In this document: positions 57,686 to 64,000 of the stretch, one piece after another | Layout: every line of letters begins with the position of its first letter | Position numbering within the stretch: position 1 is the first letter of the stretch | NCBI RefSeq assembly: GCF_014692875.1 | Contig: NZ_CP061171.1 | Span: 3,286,001 to 3,350,000 of the forward strand | Length of the DNA stretch: 64,000 bases | Reading direction: 5' to 3' | DNA from: Pedobacter riviphilus | GTDB lineage: Bacteria; Bacteroidota; Bacteroidia; Sphingobacteriales; Sphingobacteriaceae | Made by a program: the position numbers and the translations under genes | Notes under the pieces: model-generated | Seen by the model: only the letters and a program-made list of their open reading frames with translations | What the model was told of the DNA's origin: nothing | The model's database searches: none

Positions 57686-57794
57686 ATTCCTCGAAAACAA
57701 CTCCGTCCAAATGCTTTAATTTTTCTAAAAATGATCACTCAGCGTAAAGACCGCCTATGCTATTTCACCACATTTTACTTACTTTTGCCATCAA

Positions 57795-58316
57795 ATGAGT
57801 TTAAAAAAGAAATTTGCCAGAGAAAGTTTTACCATCATGAACGAATTGGTATTACCAAATGATACCAATACCTTAAATAACCTAATGGGCGGACGCCTGC
57901 TTCATTGGATGGATATTGCAGCGGCAATTTCGGCCCAAAAACACTGCAACCGCATTGTGGTTACCGCTTCGGTTGATAATGTTTCTTTTAAACAGCCCAT
58001 TAAATTAGGTGATGTAATTACCATCGAAGCCAAAGTTACAAGGGCTTTTAATACCTCGGTAGAAGTCCGTTTAGATGTATGGGCAGAGAATATTCCAAGT
58101 GGCGCACGCCAAAAAAGTAATGAGGCTTATTATACTTTTGTTGCGGTTGATCAGAGTGCGCGTACCATACCGGTACCCGAACTTGTTCCGGAAACGCCAG
58201 AAGAAATTGATTTATTTGATGGTGCTTTGCGCCGCAGGCAATTGCGACTGGTTTTAGGAGGCAAAATGGACCCTGATGAGGCCAGCGAACTCAAGGCACT
58301 TTTCTTTAAAGCATAA
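57795..58316 (+). CDS. Hot-dog acyl-CoA thioesterase
   Basis: A 173-residue hot-dog protein of the YciA/BFIT type: NTLNNLMGGRLLHWMDIAAAISA carries the conserved Asp (given by parts NLMGG and WMD), with VVTASVDNVSFKQPIKLGD and the KSNEAYYTFVAVD strand. It hydrolyses acyl-CoA in the cytoplasm. The C-terminal 40 residues are hydrophilic and contain ALRRRQLRL. The antiporter gene follows 69 bases on. Start is an ATG giving MSLKKKFARES, as in homologues. Confidence 0.87.
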   Translation: MSLKKKFARESFTIMNELVLPNDTNTLNNLMGGRLLHWMDIAAAISAQKHCNRIVVTASVDNVSFKQPIKLGDVITIEAKVTRAFNTSVEVRLDVWAENIPSGARQKSNEAYYTFVAVDQSARTIPVPELVPETPEEIDLFDGALRRRQLRLVLGGKMDPDEASELKALFFKA

Positions 58317-58385
58317 TTTTTACATTAAATTGCTTTCAGCTTAGCCTGATTGTTTTATTTTAGCGTTTACCCTACGCTGAAAAAT

Positions 58386-59566
58386 ATGACAACTTATACC
58401 ATTCTTATTATTTTAAGCGGATTAGTAATTTTCTCTTATCTGTTTGATTTAGTGGCGAGTAAAACCAAAGTACCATCGGTTTTATTGCTGCTCCTTTTAG
58501 GTATTGGTTTACGTTTGCTGGTCGATAACCTCAAGATACAAACCTTCAATTTCCTGTCTATCCTACCCACACTGGGTACTGTAGGCTTAATTTTAATTGT
58601 TTTTGAAGGTTCTCTCGAACTTAAATACGACCGACATAAAAACAAGATTATACGCAGTGCTTTTTTCTCTGCCCTAAGCATTTTAGCTGGAACTATCGTG
58701 GTAATAACCAGTATCATTTACCAGATCACCCACCACAATTTATATACCTGTATTGCCAATGCCATTCCCTTTAGCGTAATCAGCTCGGCTATTGCCATCC
58801 CTTCGGCAGCAGCATTAAATAATACCGATAAAGAATTTGTGATCTACGAATCTTCTTTTTCAGATATCCTGGGGATTATCATTTTCAACTTTGCCATTAC
58901 CAACCACTCTATCAATACCTCTGCTTTTATTGGCCTGGGTTTAAGTACCTTCCTCATCCTTTTGCTATCGGCCATTGCCTGCGTGGTGTTGTTGTACGTA
59001 ATGGGCCGACTGGTACACCACATTAAATTCTTCTTAATTATAGCCATACTGATACTGGTTTATGCCATTGGCCAGTCATACCATTTATCTTCACTGGTTT
59101 TAATTTTAAGCACCGGATTATTCCTGAACAATGCCGATGCCATCGAGAATGCCTGGTTTAGGGGAATCTTTTTATATAAAAATTTAACAGCCGATTTATC
59201 CCAGCTCTATCAATTATCGGCAGAAAGTGCTTTTATATTACGCACTTTTTTCTTTGTTATTTTTGGTTTTACCATGAATATCAACAGCCTGAACGACAAA
59301 ATTGTACTGGCTAATGGTTTTTTCATTTTGATATCGATTTACATCATTAGAGTGGTATTTCTCAAAATATTCAAAAAAGAAAACCTGAGTCCGATTTTAT
59401 ACATTGCCCCCGAGGACTGATCAGCATTTTGCTTTATTTCAACCTGCCAGCTTCCTTAAAAATACCAGAAGTGGGTACACCATTTTTATTCCTGGTTGTA
59501 CTGGGATCGAGTATTGTAATGACGCTGGGTATCACCTTGAGCAAAAGAAATACGGTGGGGCATTAG
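58386..59566 (+). pseudogene. CPA1-type cation:proton antiporter, one-base frameshift near the C-terminus
   Basis: About ten to twelve membrane helices of a sodium/proton antiporter, with VFEGSLELKYD, ISSAIAIPSAAAL and YESSFSDILGI in the transport core. The written frame stops at 59420 after LYIAPED; the other frame continues RGLISILLYFNLP, a helix and a natural end ITLSKRNTVGH at 59566. One more C in the five-C run 59407-59411 joins them into 393 residues. The ATG at 58386 starts a normal first helix. Likely a sequencing error, otherwise a C-terminal truncation of about 50 residues. Confidence 0.85.
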
Positions 59567-59635
59567 TTTATTGGGTTGATTGTGGAAACTGGTTAATCGG
59601 TTAATTGTTTAAATCGGTTAATTGATAGCCAACGC

Positions 59636-60199
59636 CTAGGGTTTAAAGGAAGATGATATGCTTTTTAATTGTTGCAGCTCAGCCAGTACGTTTGGATTGG
59701 CCTGGTAATAAATAGAATAATAACTCAGCTCGTTTATAGGCTTAGCACCTTCATTGTTAAACTTAAAACGTGCTACATTAGGGTTAATGGCATGAATAGG
59801 TAAAGCAAATGCATTGCCCACTGCAGTAAAAATAACCGAATAAAAAGTGATGGCGGCATAGTCTTTTAAATCAGGTGCTTCGTGTCCAAATTTGTCAACG
59901 CTTTTACCCCGCTCATCCGTATGGTACTGATCCGGATCCTCATCCCCTACTTTAATGAGATTGATGCCTTTAAAGTCTTTTTTAACGGCACGGATCTGCA
60001 CGGTTTCAATTTCATTCAGCAGTACCGGAATAAGCGTACCATCGTGATTTAAAACCACCTTTACCGAATCTACCCTTTGTAAAATACCTTTGCACTTAGC
60101 CTTTTCGGTTTTAACAATGGCAATGTATGGCTTTACTCCCTGAGCTTTTAATAGCGTACAGGAGAGAAAAAAGATGAGCACAAAACAGATGGTTTTCAT
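59636..60199 (-). CDS. Exported protein of unknown function, paralogue A
   Basis: A 187-residue protein with a signal peptide (MKTICFVLIFFLSCTLLKAQ). It has a small beta domain (KAKCKGILQRVDSVKVVLNHDG...VQIRAVKK) that matches the neighbour 9 bases upstream, then a region rich in Asp and Lys and a hydrophobic stretch (YAAITFYSVIFTAVGNAFALP). Family not recognised. The two genes are a tandem pair in one transcript. Confidence 0.65.
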   Translation of the reverse strand: MKTICFVLIFFLSCTLLKAQGVKPYIAIVKTEKAKCKGILQRVDSVKVVLNHDGTLIPVLLNEIETVQIRAVKKDFKGINLIKVGDEDPDQYHTDERGKSVDKFGHEAPDLKDYAAITFYSVIFTAVGNAFALPIHAINPNVARFKFNNEGAKPINELSYYSIYYQANPNVLAELQQLKSISSSFKP

Positions 60200-60208
60200 A
60201 TTAAAGCA

Positions 60209-60715
60209 TTAAGGTTTGTCTGTATAATATGCTTTTGAATACTTTTCCAGTTTGTGATACTCATTTGCAAACAGACTGGCGTCTTTATTGATTTTAAGCG
60301 TCATTTTATTTGCTAAAATTTCAGATGCCAGGCCATAACCTACGCCAGCTACCATTCCGGCAGATGTTACACTTGCTAAAATAAACAACCGCGAATCATC
60401 AGGAAGATCACCCAAAAATGCCATAGAACCAATAGCTGCGCCGCAAATTGTTCCGTACAATAAGCCTTGAGCTGTGGTGAAGCTGTTTTTCTTTAAACGG
60501 ATACTCATAATATGCCGGGCCTTTATCACCACAGATTTTCCATCAAGATCGAGCGTAAGCCCCTCACTATTGATCTGTGCTAAGATGCCTTTATGTGTAC
60601 CTAAAGAATCGGTTTTTACCTTTACCTGGTAGTGGTTAAATTCCTGTGCGCTACTTCGATTCACGAATAAGCAGGTGGCCAGAACAACGAGCGATGCAAT
60701 TATTTTAAATTTCAT
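60209..60715 (-). CDS. Exported protein of unknown function, paralogue B
   Basis: A 168-residue protein with a signal peptide ending SSAQ; the ATG at 60715 is chosen because upstream starts spoil it. The domain KTDSLGTHKGILAQINSEGL...SVVIKARHIMSIRLKK corresponds to that of paralogue A and suggests a small SH3-like or barrel fold. A glycine-rich hydrophobic hairpin (TAQGLLYGTICGAAIGSMAFLG) follows. Function unknown. Confidence 0.65.
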   Translation of the reverse strand: MKFKIIASLVVLATCLFVNRSSAQEFNHYQVKVKTDSLGTHKGILAQINSEGLTLDLDGKSVVIKARHIMSIRLKKNSFTTAQGLLYGTICGAAIGSMAFLGDLPDDSRLFILASVTSAGMVAGVGYGLASEILANKMTLKINKDASLFANEYHKLEKYSKAYYTDKP

Positions 60716-61020
60716 GTAGAGGGCGTTAATCGTAGATAAAAATATCAATAAAAACTGAAATTAATAACTAACAACTGAAATTGCCAACTGCTTACTGAAA
60801 ACTGCCAACTGAAAACTTTAGTGCGTAGCATTAGGCGCTTAGCGTGAAAACTCCCAACTGAAAACTCTCAACTCCAAAATTTAGTGCGTGGCACTAGTCG
60901 CTTAGCGGGAAGACTCCAAACTCCCAGCTCCAAACTCCCAACTTTATTACCCCCCTTAAATAGACTCAAGACTTCCGACTTAAGACTTTGGGACTCTGGA
61001 CTTGGGACTCCGGACTAACC
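60716..61020. repeat. Low-complexity spacer with a 62-bp direct repeat
   Basis: Words such as CCAACTGAAAACT and CCAAACTCCCAACT recur throughout. A longer unit, TTTAGTGCGTAGCATTAGGC and its near copy TTTAGTGCGTGGCACTAGTC, each followed by GCTTAGCG, occurs at about 60818-60852 and 60880-60914. No gene. Confidence 0.7.
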
Positions 61021-61434
61021 CTACGCCCCCATTTCCAGAATCTTATCAAATTCTGCGGCTTTTAATGGCATTACCGATAAACGCCCCTGGCGCACCAGCG
61101 AAATATCAGCCAAACTTGGCTCGGCCTTGATCTGCTCTAAGGAAACCGGGTTCTTTAACGTTTCTACAGGCGATAAATCAACCACTACCCAGTTGGCATC
61201 ATCAGTAGTTGGATCTTGATAAAACTCTCTTACTACTTTGGCAATACCCACCACATTTTTACCTTCGTTACTATGATAAAAAAGCACCAAATCGCCTTCT
61301 TTCATGGCTTTTAGGTTATTTCTGGCCTGATAATTACGCACGCCATCCCAAAAGGTACGGCCATCTTCATTAAATTTTTCCCAACTGTATTTAAAAGGCT
61401 CTGATTTTACTAACCAATATTTTGTTTTTTCCAT
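61021..61434 (-). CDS. EVE domain protein
   Basis: A 137-residue EVE (YTH/PUA-related) protein: KYWLVKSEPFKYSWEKF at the start, FWDGVRNYQARNNL and GDLVLFYHSNEGKNVVGIAKV in the pocket region. EVE domains bind modified bases, often modified cytosine, and are thought to read modified DNA or RNA. It lies beside the integrase region but encodes a widespread chromosomal version, so a defence role cannot be claimed from position alone. Confidence 0.9.
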   Translation of the reverse strand: MEKTKYWLVKSEPFKYSWEKFNEDGRTFWDGVRNYQARNNLKAMKEGDLVLFYHSNEGKNVVGIAKVVREFYQDPTTDDANWVVVDLSPVETLKNPVSLEQIKAEPSLADISLVRQGRLSVMPLKAAEFDKILEMGA

Positions 61435-61470
61435 GTTTAAAGTGGTTTAAAGGGCATTTTTTATGTGATC

Positions 61471-61518
61471 GTTGACAAAACCGTTGACAAAAATGCTAAC
61501 AATCCCGTTGACACCTCC
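61471..61518 (+). repeat. Four tandem 12-bp repeats before the integrase
   Basis: Units start at 61471, 61483, 61495 and 61507: GTTGACAAAACC, GTTGACAAAAAT, GCTAACAATCCC, GTTGACACCTCC. The exact 12-base step and position 40 bases before an integrase start fit arm-type recombinase or excisionase sites. Confidence 0.6.
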
Positions 61519-61557
61519 GCAAGGCATACGATTTAAACTTTCAAAATTTAAAGCAGT

Positions 61558-62289
61558 ATGAAAACAAGCAGTGCCAAATCACAGTCCGAAAACCACTTTA
61601 TTAAAGAGTGGAACGGGACGGAATTCAATCTGTCGATCCCCGCAAAAATAACACATTCGAACAAACCTTTCATATATTTTTATTGGCCAAATCCGGACAA
61701 ATATGGAAGGCTGGAAAGAGCCAGAAAGGGCGGTATCGGAGGGGTAAACGATTCGAAGATCTCGGTCAAAAAGAAAGCTGTTGCCGCAGTCGATGCCATC
61801 ACCCAGATGCTCGGCAAGGGATGGAACCCATTTACCAATGCCTATGTCGACCTGGGTGTTCAGGTCAACCTTACAATACTCAGCCCTATTTCCAAATGCC
61901 TGGATGTCTGGCTGGAACACAGAGAGGAACGCCGCAATAGTAATATGATCGGCAGGACAGCCTTAAAGAACAACAAAATAGTCGTGAAGCACTTCAAGGA
62001 CTGGCTTGAGCTCAAGGGCTTTACCAATCGCAAGATCGGAACATTCAACTCAATCGATATAGACAATTTTCTGGGCTTCAAGATGAATCAGCTCAAATGG
62101 GGAAAGGTGACCTATAACACGTACAGGTGTGATGTTGGCACTTTCTTTTCCTATCTGAATAAGTTCAAGGTGGTCCATGATGGGTATTTCACGAAAAATG
62201 GCCGCGCGTTTCGGATTTATGCTGACACCCTGTTTCATTTTAAGCTGATCACCCCATTTCAGGGCAAGCTGGCCGTTTTGATCTTCTGA
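61558..62289 (+). pseudogene. Tyrosine recombinase (integrase), truncated after the core-binding domain
   Basis: The 243 residues hold an N-terminal arm-binding-type region (about 1-105) and a SAM-like core-binding domain (about 110-205: ISKCLDVWLEHREERR ... IDNFLGFKMNQLKW ... VTYNTYRCDVGTFFSYLNKF). The catalytic domain with Arg-His-Arg-Tyr is missing. The last 25-30 codons are unlike an integrase and lie in the transposon-like end at 62221-62290, so an insertion or deletion there cut the gene. It marks a former mobile element. Base composition is richer in G and C than the neighbouring genes. Confidence 0.78.
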
Positions 62290-62655
62290 TCAAAGCTTTT
62301 CAATATATTCTTCCTCAATAACTTTTCAAATTGGCGTAAAATAAGAGGCTCTAGCGTAGCATCTCTATGGGAGGTAACTCTTGTGACCTGGCTATTGATT
62401 TGAGTCAATCTATGCCGCTTTTTTTGGAATTTGAGCACTTCTAACTTGGGACATATAAATGTCCGGTTTTGAAGAAAATCGGTCTTGAGTTAGACCAGGC
62501 GGGGGGATGCGATAGAGAAAAGCGAGTTTGGTACCGATGTTTATATTTGTTTAGAGGGAATTAACATTATATGCTACATCCGGCAACTAAATTGGCGGCC
62601 AGCTTGGCCTGAAATAGAGGGGTTACATTTGATGAAATATACAAGGTGATCACCG
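62221..62655. mobile_element. Decayed insertion element with inverted multi-repeat ends
   Basis: The left end has three imperfect 23-24 bp direct repeats starting at 62221, 62244 and 62268 (each GCTGRYC or GCTGACA plus a TTTCA-like core). The right end (about 62590-62655), read on the minus strand, has the same layout, including ATTTCAGGCCAAGCTGGCCG against ATTTCAGGGCAAGCTGGCCG on the left. Inverted ends built of several short repeats recall IS21-type elements. There is no transposase between them; the inside is about 300 bases. The element ends in the 3' part of the integrase and at the start of the Crp-type gene. Confidence 0.6.
62542..62549 (+). promoter_or_regulatory. Candidate -7 box (TATATTTG) before the Crp-type regulator
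   Basis: Exact TAnnTTTG match about 100 bases before the GTG start, inside the element described at 62221-62655. It could supply a promoter for the regulator; -33 partner not clear. Confidence 0.35.
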
Positions 62656-63173
62656 AGACTTTTAAACGCAAACACCTGTTGCTCAGACCGGGGGAAACTG
62701 CCCGGAGACTGTACTTTATCCGCAGTGGATTTTTACGTGCCTTTTTCATTGACGAAAATGGAAAAGAGTGCACCACGTGGTTTATGGGGAAGGGCGATCT
62801 GATGATCTCGGTTTACAGCTTTTTCACCCAAAAACCTGCCCATGAGTACATACAAGTACTTCAGGACTGTAAACTCCAGTCCATAAGCTGGCAGCAACTG
62901 AACGCATACTACGCCGATTTCCCACAAGGGAATTTGCTGGGCCGGATCGTCACACAGAAGTACTACATCATGAGTGAGGAAAGGGCGATTTTCCTGCGTA
63001 GTCAAACCCCGACATTACGCTATGAAAAATTGCTTGAACACCACCCCGAGATAGAGCAGCAGACAAGCCAAAACAACATCGCCTCCTATCTTGGAATTTC
63101 CCGTGAAACCTTAAGCAGAATCAGGCGTAAAAAATTGCAAATGTGTCACCAGACACAAAACGGCCAAAATTAA
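62646..63173 (+). CDS. Crp/Fnr family regulator with a shortened N-terminus
   Basis: A 175-residue regulator: cyclic-nucleotide-binding-type barrel (LLLRPGETARRLYFIRSGFLRAFF ... WFMGKGDLMISVYSF, shown by parts RPGETARRLYF and GKGDLMIS) and a C-terminal HTH (NNIASYLGISRETLSRIRRKK). No canonical cAMP-binding Arg-Ser pair is seen. Usual homologues have 15-20 more residues at the front; here the only in-frame start is a GTG inside the transposon-like right end, with a stop 12 codons before it. The gene was probably cut by that element. Confidence 0.8.
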   Translation: MITETFKRKHLLLRPGETARRLYFIRSGFLRAFFIDENGKECTTWFMGKGDLMISVYSFFTQKPAHEYIQVLQDCKLQSISWQQLNAYYADFPQGNLLGRIVTQKYYIMSEERAIFLRSQTPTLRYEKLLEHHPEIEQQTSQNNIASYLGISRETLSRIRRKKLQMCHQTQNGQN

Positions 63174-63204
63174 GCAGCTATCTTTAACTATAAAAATTTG
63201 ACTT

Positions 63205-63339
63205 ATGAACGCAAAGCTCAAAACTACAATGCTGTTTGTACTGGTGATCTGTGCATGCAAAAAAGAACCGTTCAACAATAATATTGTGAAAAACGAAATA
63301 GCCACTATTTCAATATCCCTGGATGAGGCAAAAACTTAA
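63205..63339 (+). CDS. Short lipoprotein-like peptide (44 residues), probably a fragment
   Basis: ATG at 63205 gives a hydrophobic start and a lipobox-like ICAC followed by KKEP, then a short polar tail and a stop. Exported lipoproteins often begin this way, but 44 residues is too short for a known family, so this may be the stub of a larger gene lost at the island edge. It is 31 bases after the regulator stop. Confidence 0.45.
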   Translation: MNAKLKTTMLFVLVICACKKEPFNNNIVKNEIATISISLDEAKT

Positions 63340-63373
63340 TGGCTACACAAATAGCTATTTCAAAAGCCAGTAC

Positions 63374-64000
63374 TTAATACTGTTTAGACAAAAGAGAGTT
63401 GATATAGAGCTCGATCATCGTATAGCCGTTAATGTCTATTGCATTACGGTCGCTAGGATCATTAGATTTTAATTTTCTTGCTTTCTCCCAACTGTCTGGC
63501 ATGCCATCGTGATCATCATCTCTAGGTGCCTTTCCTGATTTGTATTCAGGCCATCCCCCAACTTGTTCTGGAAAATCAATAATCCCTTTTTTAAAACTAG
63601 TTTTTTTGGCCTTCTCGGGATTTACTAAACCCAATATTATCCTCCCGTCCACAGCATCCCTCTTCGGGAAATTTGCGCCAACATTTCTCATCACTGCGCT
63701 AAAGGCATCCTTAGCGGAACTGTAATTTAAGACAGCATATTTTTCAATATAAAAAGGCTGTTCTTTGACAAGCCCTTTCCGTAAATCCAATGGCAATTCC
63801 GATAGATCAATACCATAATTATTATTATCAGTTATCAAGGAATCATTCTGCATGATGTTCCCTTTTAAGTACCATGTCCCAAGTCCTTTTGCCTTTTGCG
63901 CATTATAATTGGCTTTTACAAATTTAAGTCTGGAGACTGTTGCAGGGCCTGGAAGATAATAATTATTGACCAGGTTTATTGCTGAACTGCCTCCATTAAT
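63374..64000 (-). CDS. Pectate lyase-like secreted protein, C-terminal part (5' end outside window)
   Basis: The frame is open to the last base of the window. Visible residues include NGGSSAINLVNNYYLPGPAT, shown by parts NLVNNYYLPG and GTWYLKGN, typical of the right-handed helix of PL1-type pectate lyases in this phylum, followed by a DDDHDGMPDSWEKARKLKSNDPSD calcium-type segment (parts DDDHDGMPDSWE) and a short helix at the C-terminus. The enzyme cuts polygalacturonan by elimination. The catalytic residues lie upstream. It makes a second pectin-related locus at the right edge of the window. Confidence 0.85.
   Translation of the reverse strand: MNGGSSAINLVNNYYLPGPATVSRLKFVKANYNAQKAKGLGTWYLKGNIMQNDSLITDNNNYGIDLSELPLDLRKGLVKEQPFYIEKYAVLNYSSAKDAFSAVMRNVGANFPKRDAVDGRIILGLVNPEKAKKTSFKKGIIDFPEQVGGWPEYKSGKAPRDDDHDGMPDSWEKARKLKSNDPSDRNAIDINGYTMIELYINSLLSKQY

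Larger units (their letters stand above)
56774..57794. other. 1 kb repeat-rich gap without genes
   Basis: No credible gene; short frames here lie in repeats. It contains a half-palindrome (56900-56988), CCCGCTGATTTCGCAAATC-like text at 56851 repeated as CCCGCTGATCTCGCAGATG at 57462, a perfect hairpin at 57069, a GC-richer segment 57050-57300 and a full palindrome at 57586-57685. It looks like an accumulation site for dispersed non-coding elements. Confidence 0.6.

Noticed and set aside
61021..63173. A defence island built on the EVE protein, integrase and Crp-type regulator
   Set aside because: Only the EVE gene is intact, and no nuclease, methylase or known defence gene is present.

Overview
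The window comes from a Bacteroidota chromosome, most likely Sphingobacteriaceae and close to Pedobacter. The evidence is AT-rich intergenic DNA, TAnnTTTG-type -7 promoter boxes, few Shine-Dalgarno sites, a type IX secretion plug protein, many secreted glycan-degrading enzymes and dispersed CGTCAT...ATGACG palindromes.

Layout. (1) 1-6888: arabinan and pectin side-chain degradation, with two GH51 arabinofuranosidases, a GH43 enzyme, and on the other strand a GH127 beta-L-arabinofuranosidase behind a frameshifted rhamnogalacturonan acetylesterase. (2) 6889-25645: after an AT-rich gap, a one-direction 18 kb secondary-lipid or polyketide cluster. It holds a 2343-residue synthase (two PfaD-like barrels, KS, AT, two ACPs, KR), a 1411-residue synthase (KS, AT, DH, fused phosphopantetheinyl transferase), a free ACP, an alpha/beta hydrolase, two UGT-type glycosyltransferases, two HHxxxDG-type acyltransferases and a small membrane protein. 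Together these predict a glycosylated and acylated lipid. (3) 25722-39124: mixed genes for a secreted PHP-domain protein, an RsbQ-like hydrolase, an M16-like fragment, an M28 peptidase, TspO, a patatin with beta-barrel, a 2H phosphoesterase, a BamA/TamA-like protein and a SPOUT methyltransferase. (4) 39184-49823: tRNA-Cys, a small basic protein, an AlkD-like protein, PyrD, an Rrf2 regulator with a NAD(P)-binding partner and shared operators, an AsmA-like protein, an ABC-F ATPase and a T9SS plug protein. (5) 49994-54266: an operon-like set of FGE-like protein, Tat-exported Gfo/Idh/MocA oxidoreductase, ApbE and a TIM-barrel isomerase-like protein. (6) 54284-57794: tandem two-hairpin palindromes interrupted by a GIY-YIG gene, a GH13 alpha-amylase and a repeat-rich gap. 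(7) 57795-61434: thioesterase, frameshifted antiporter, two paralogous secreted proteins, EVE-domain protein. (8) 61471-64000: an island edge with 12-bp repeats, a truncated integrase, transposon-like inverted ends, a shortened Crp-type regulator, a lipoprotein fragment and the 3' end of a pectate lyase.

Four otherwise intact genes (rhamnogalacturonan acetylesterase, first glycosyltransferase, AsmA-like protein, antiporter) each carry a one-base loss in or beside a short homopolymer. Restoring one base gives full-length family members each time, so sequencing error must be considered before calling them pseudogenes.

The two most notable systems are the glycolipid/polyketide cluster, with its H-to-R degenerate duplicate enoyl-reductase barrel and fused PPTase, and the two-hairpin palindromes with shared CGTCAT/ATGACG ends and a GIY-YIG nuclease gene nested in their largest array.
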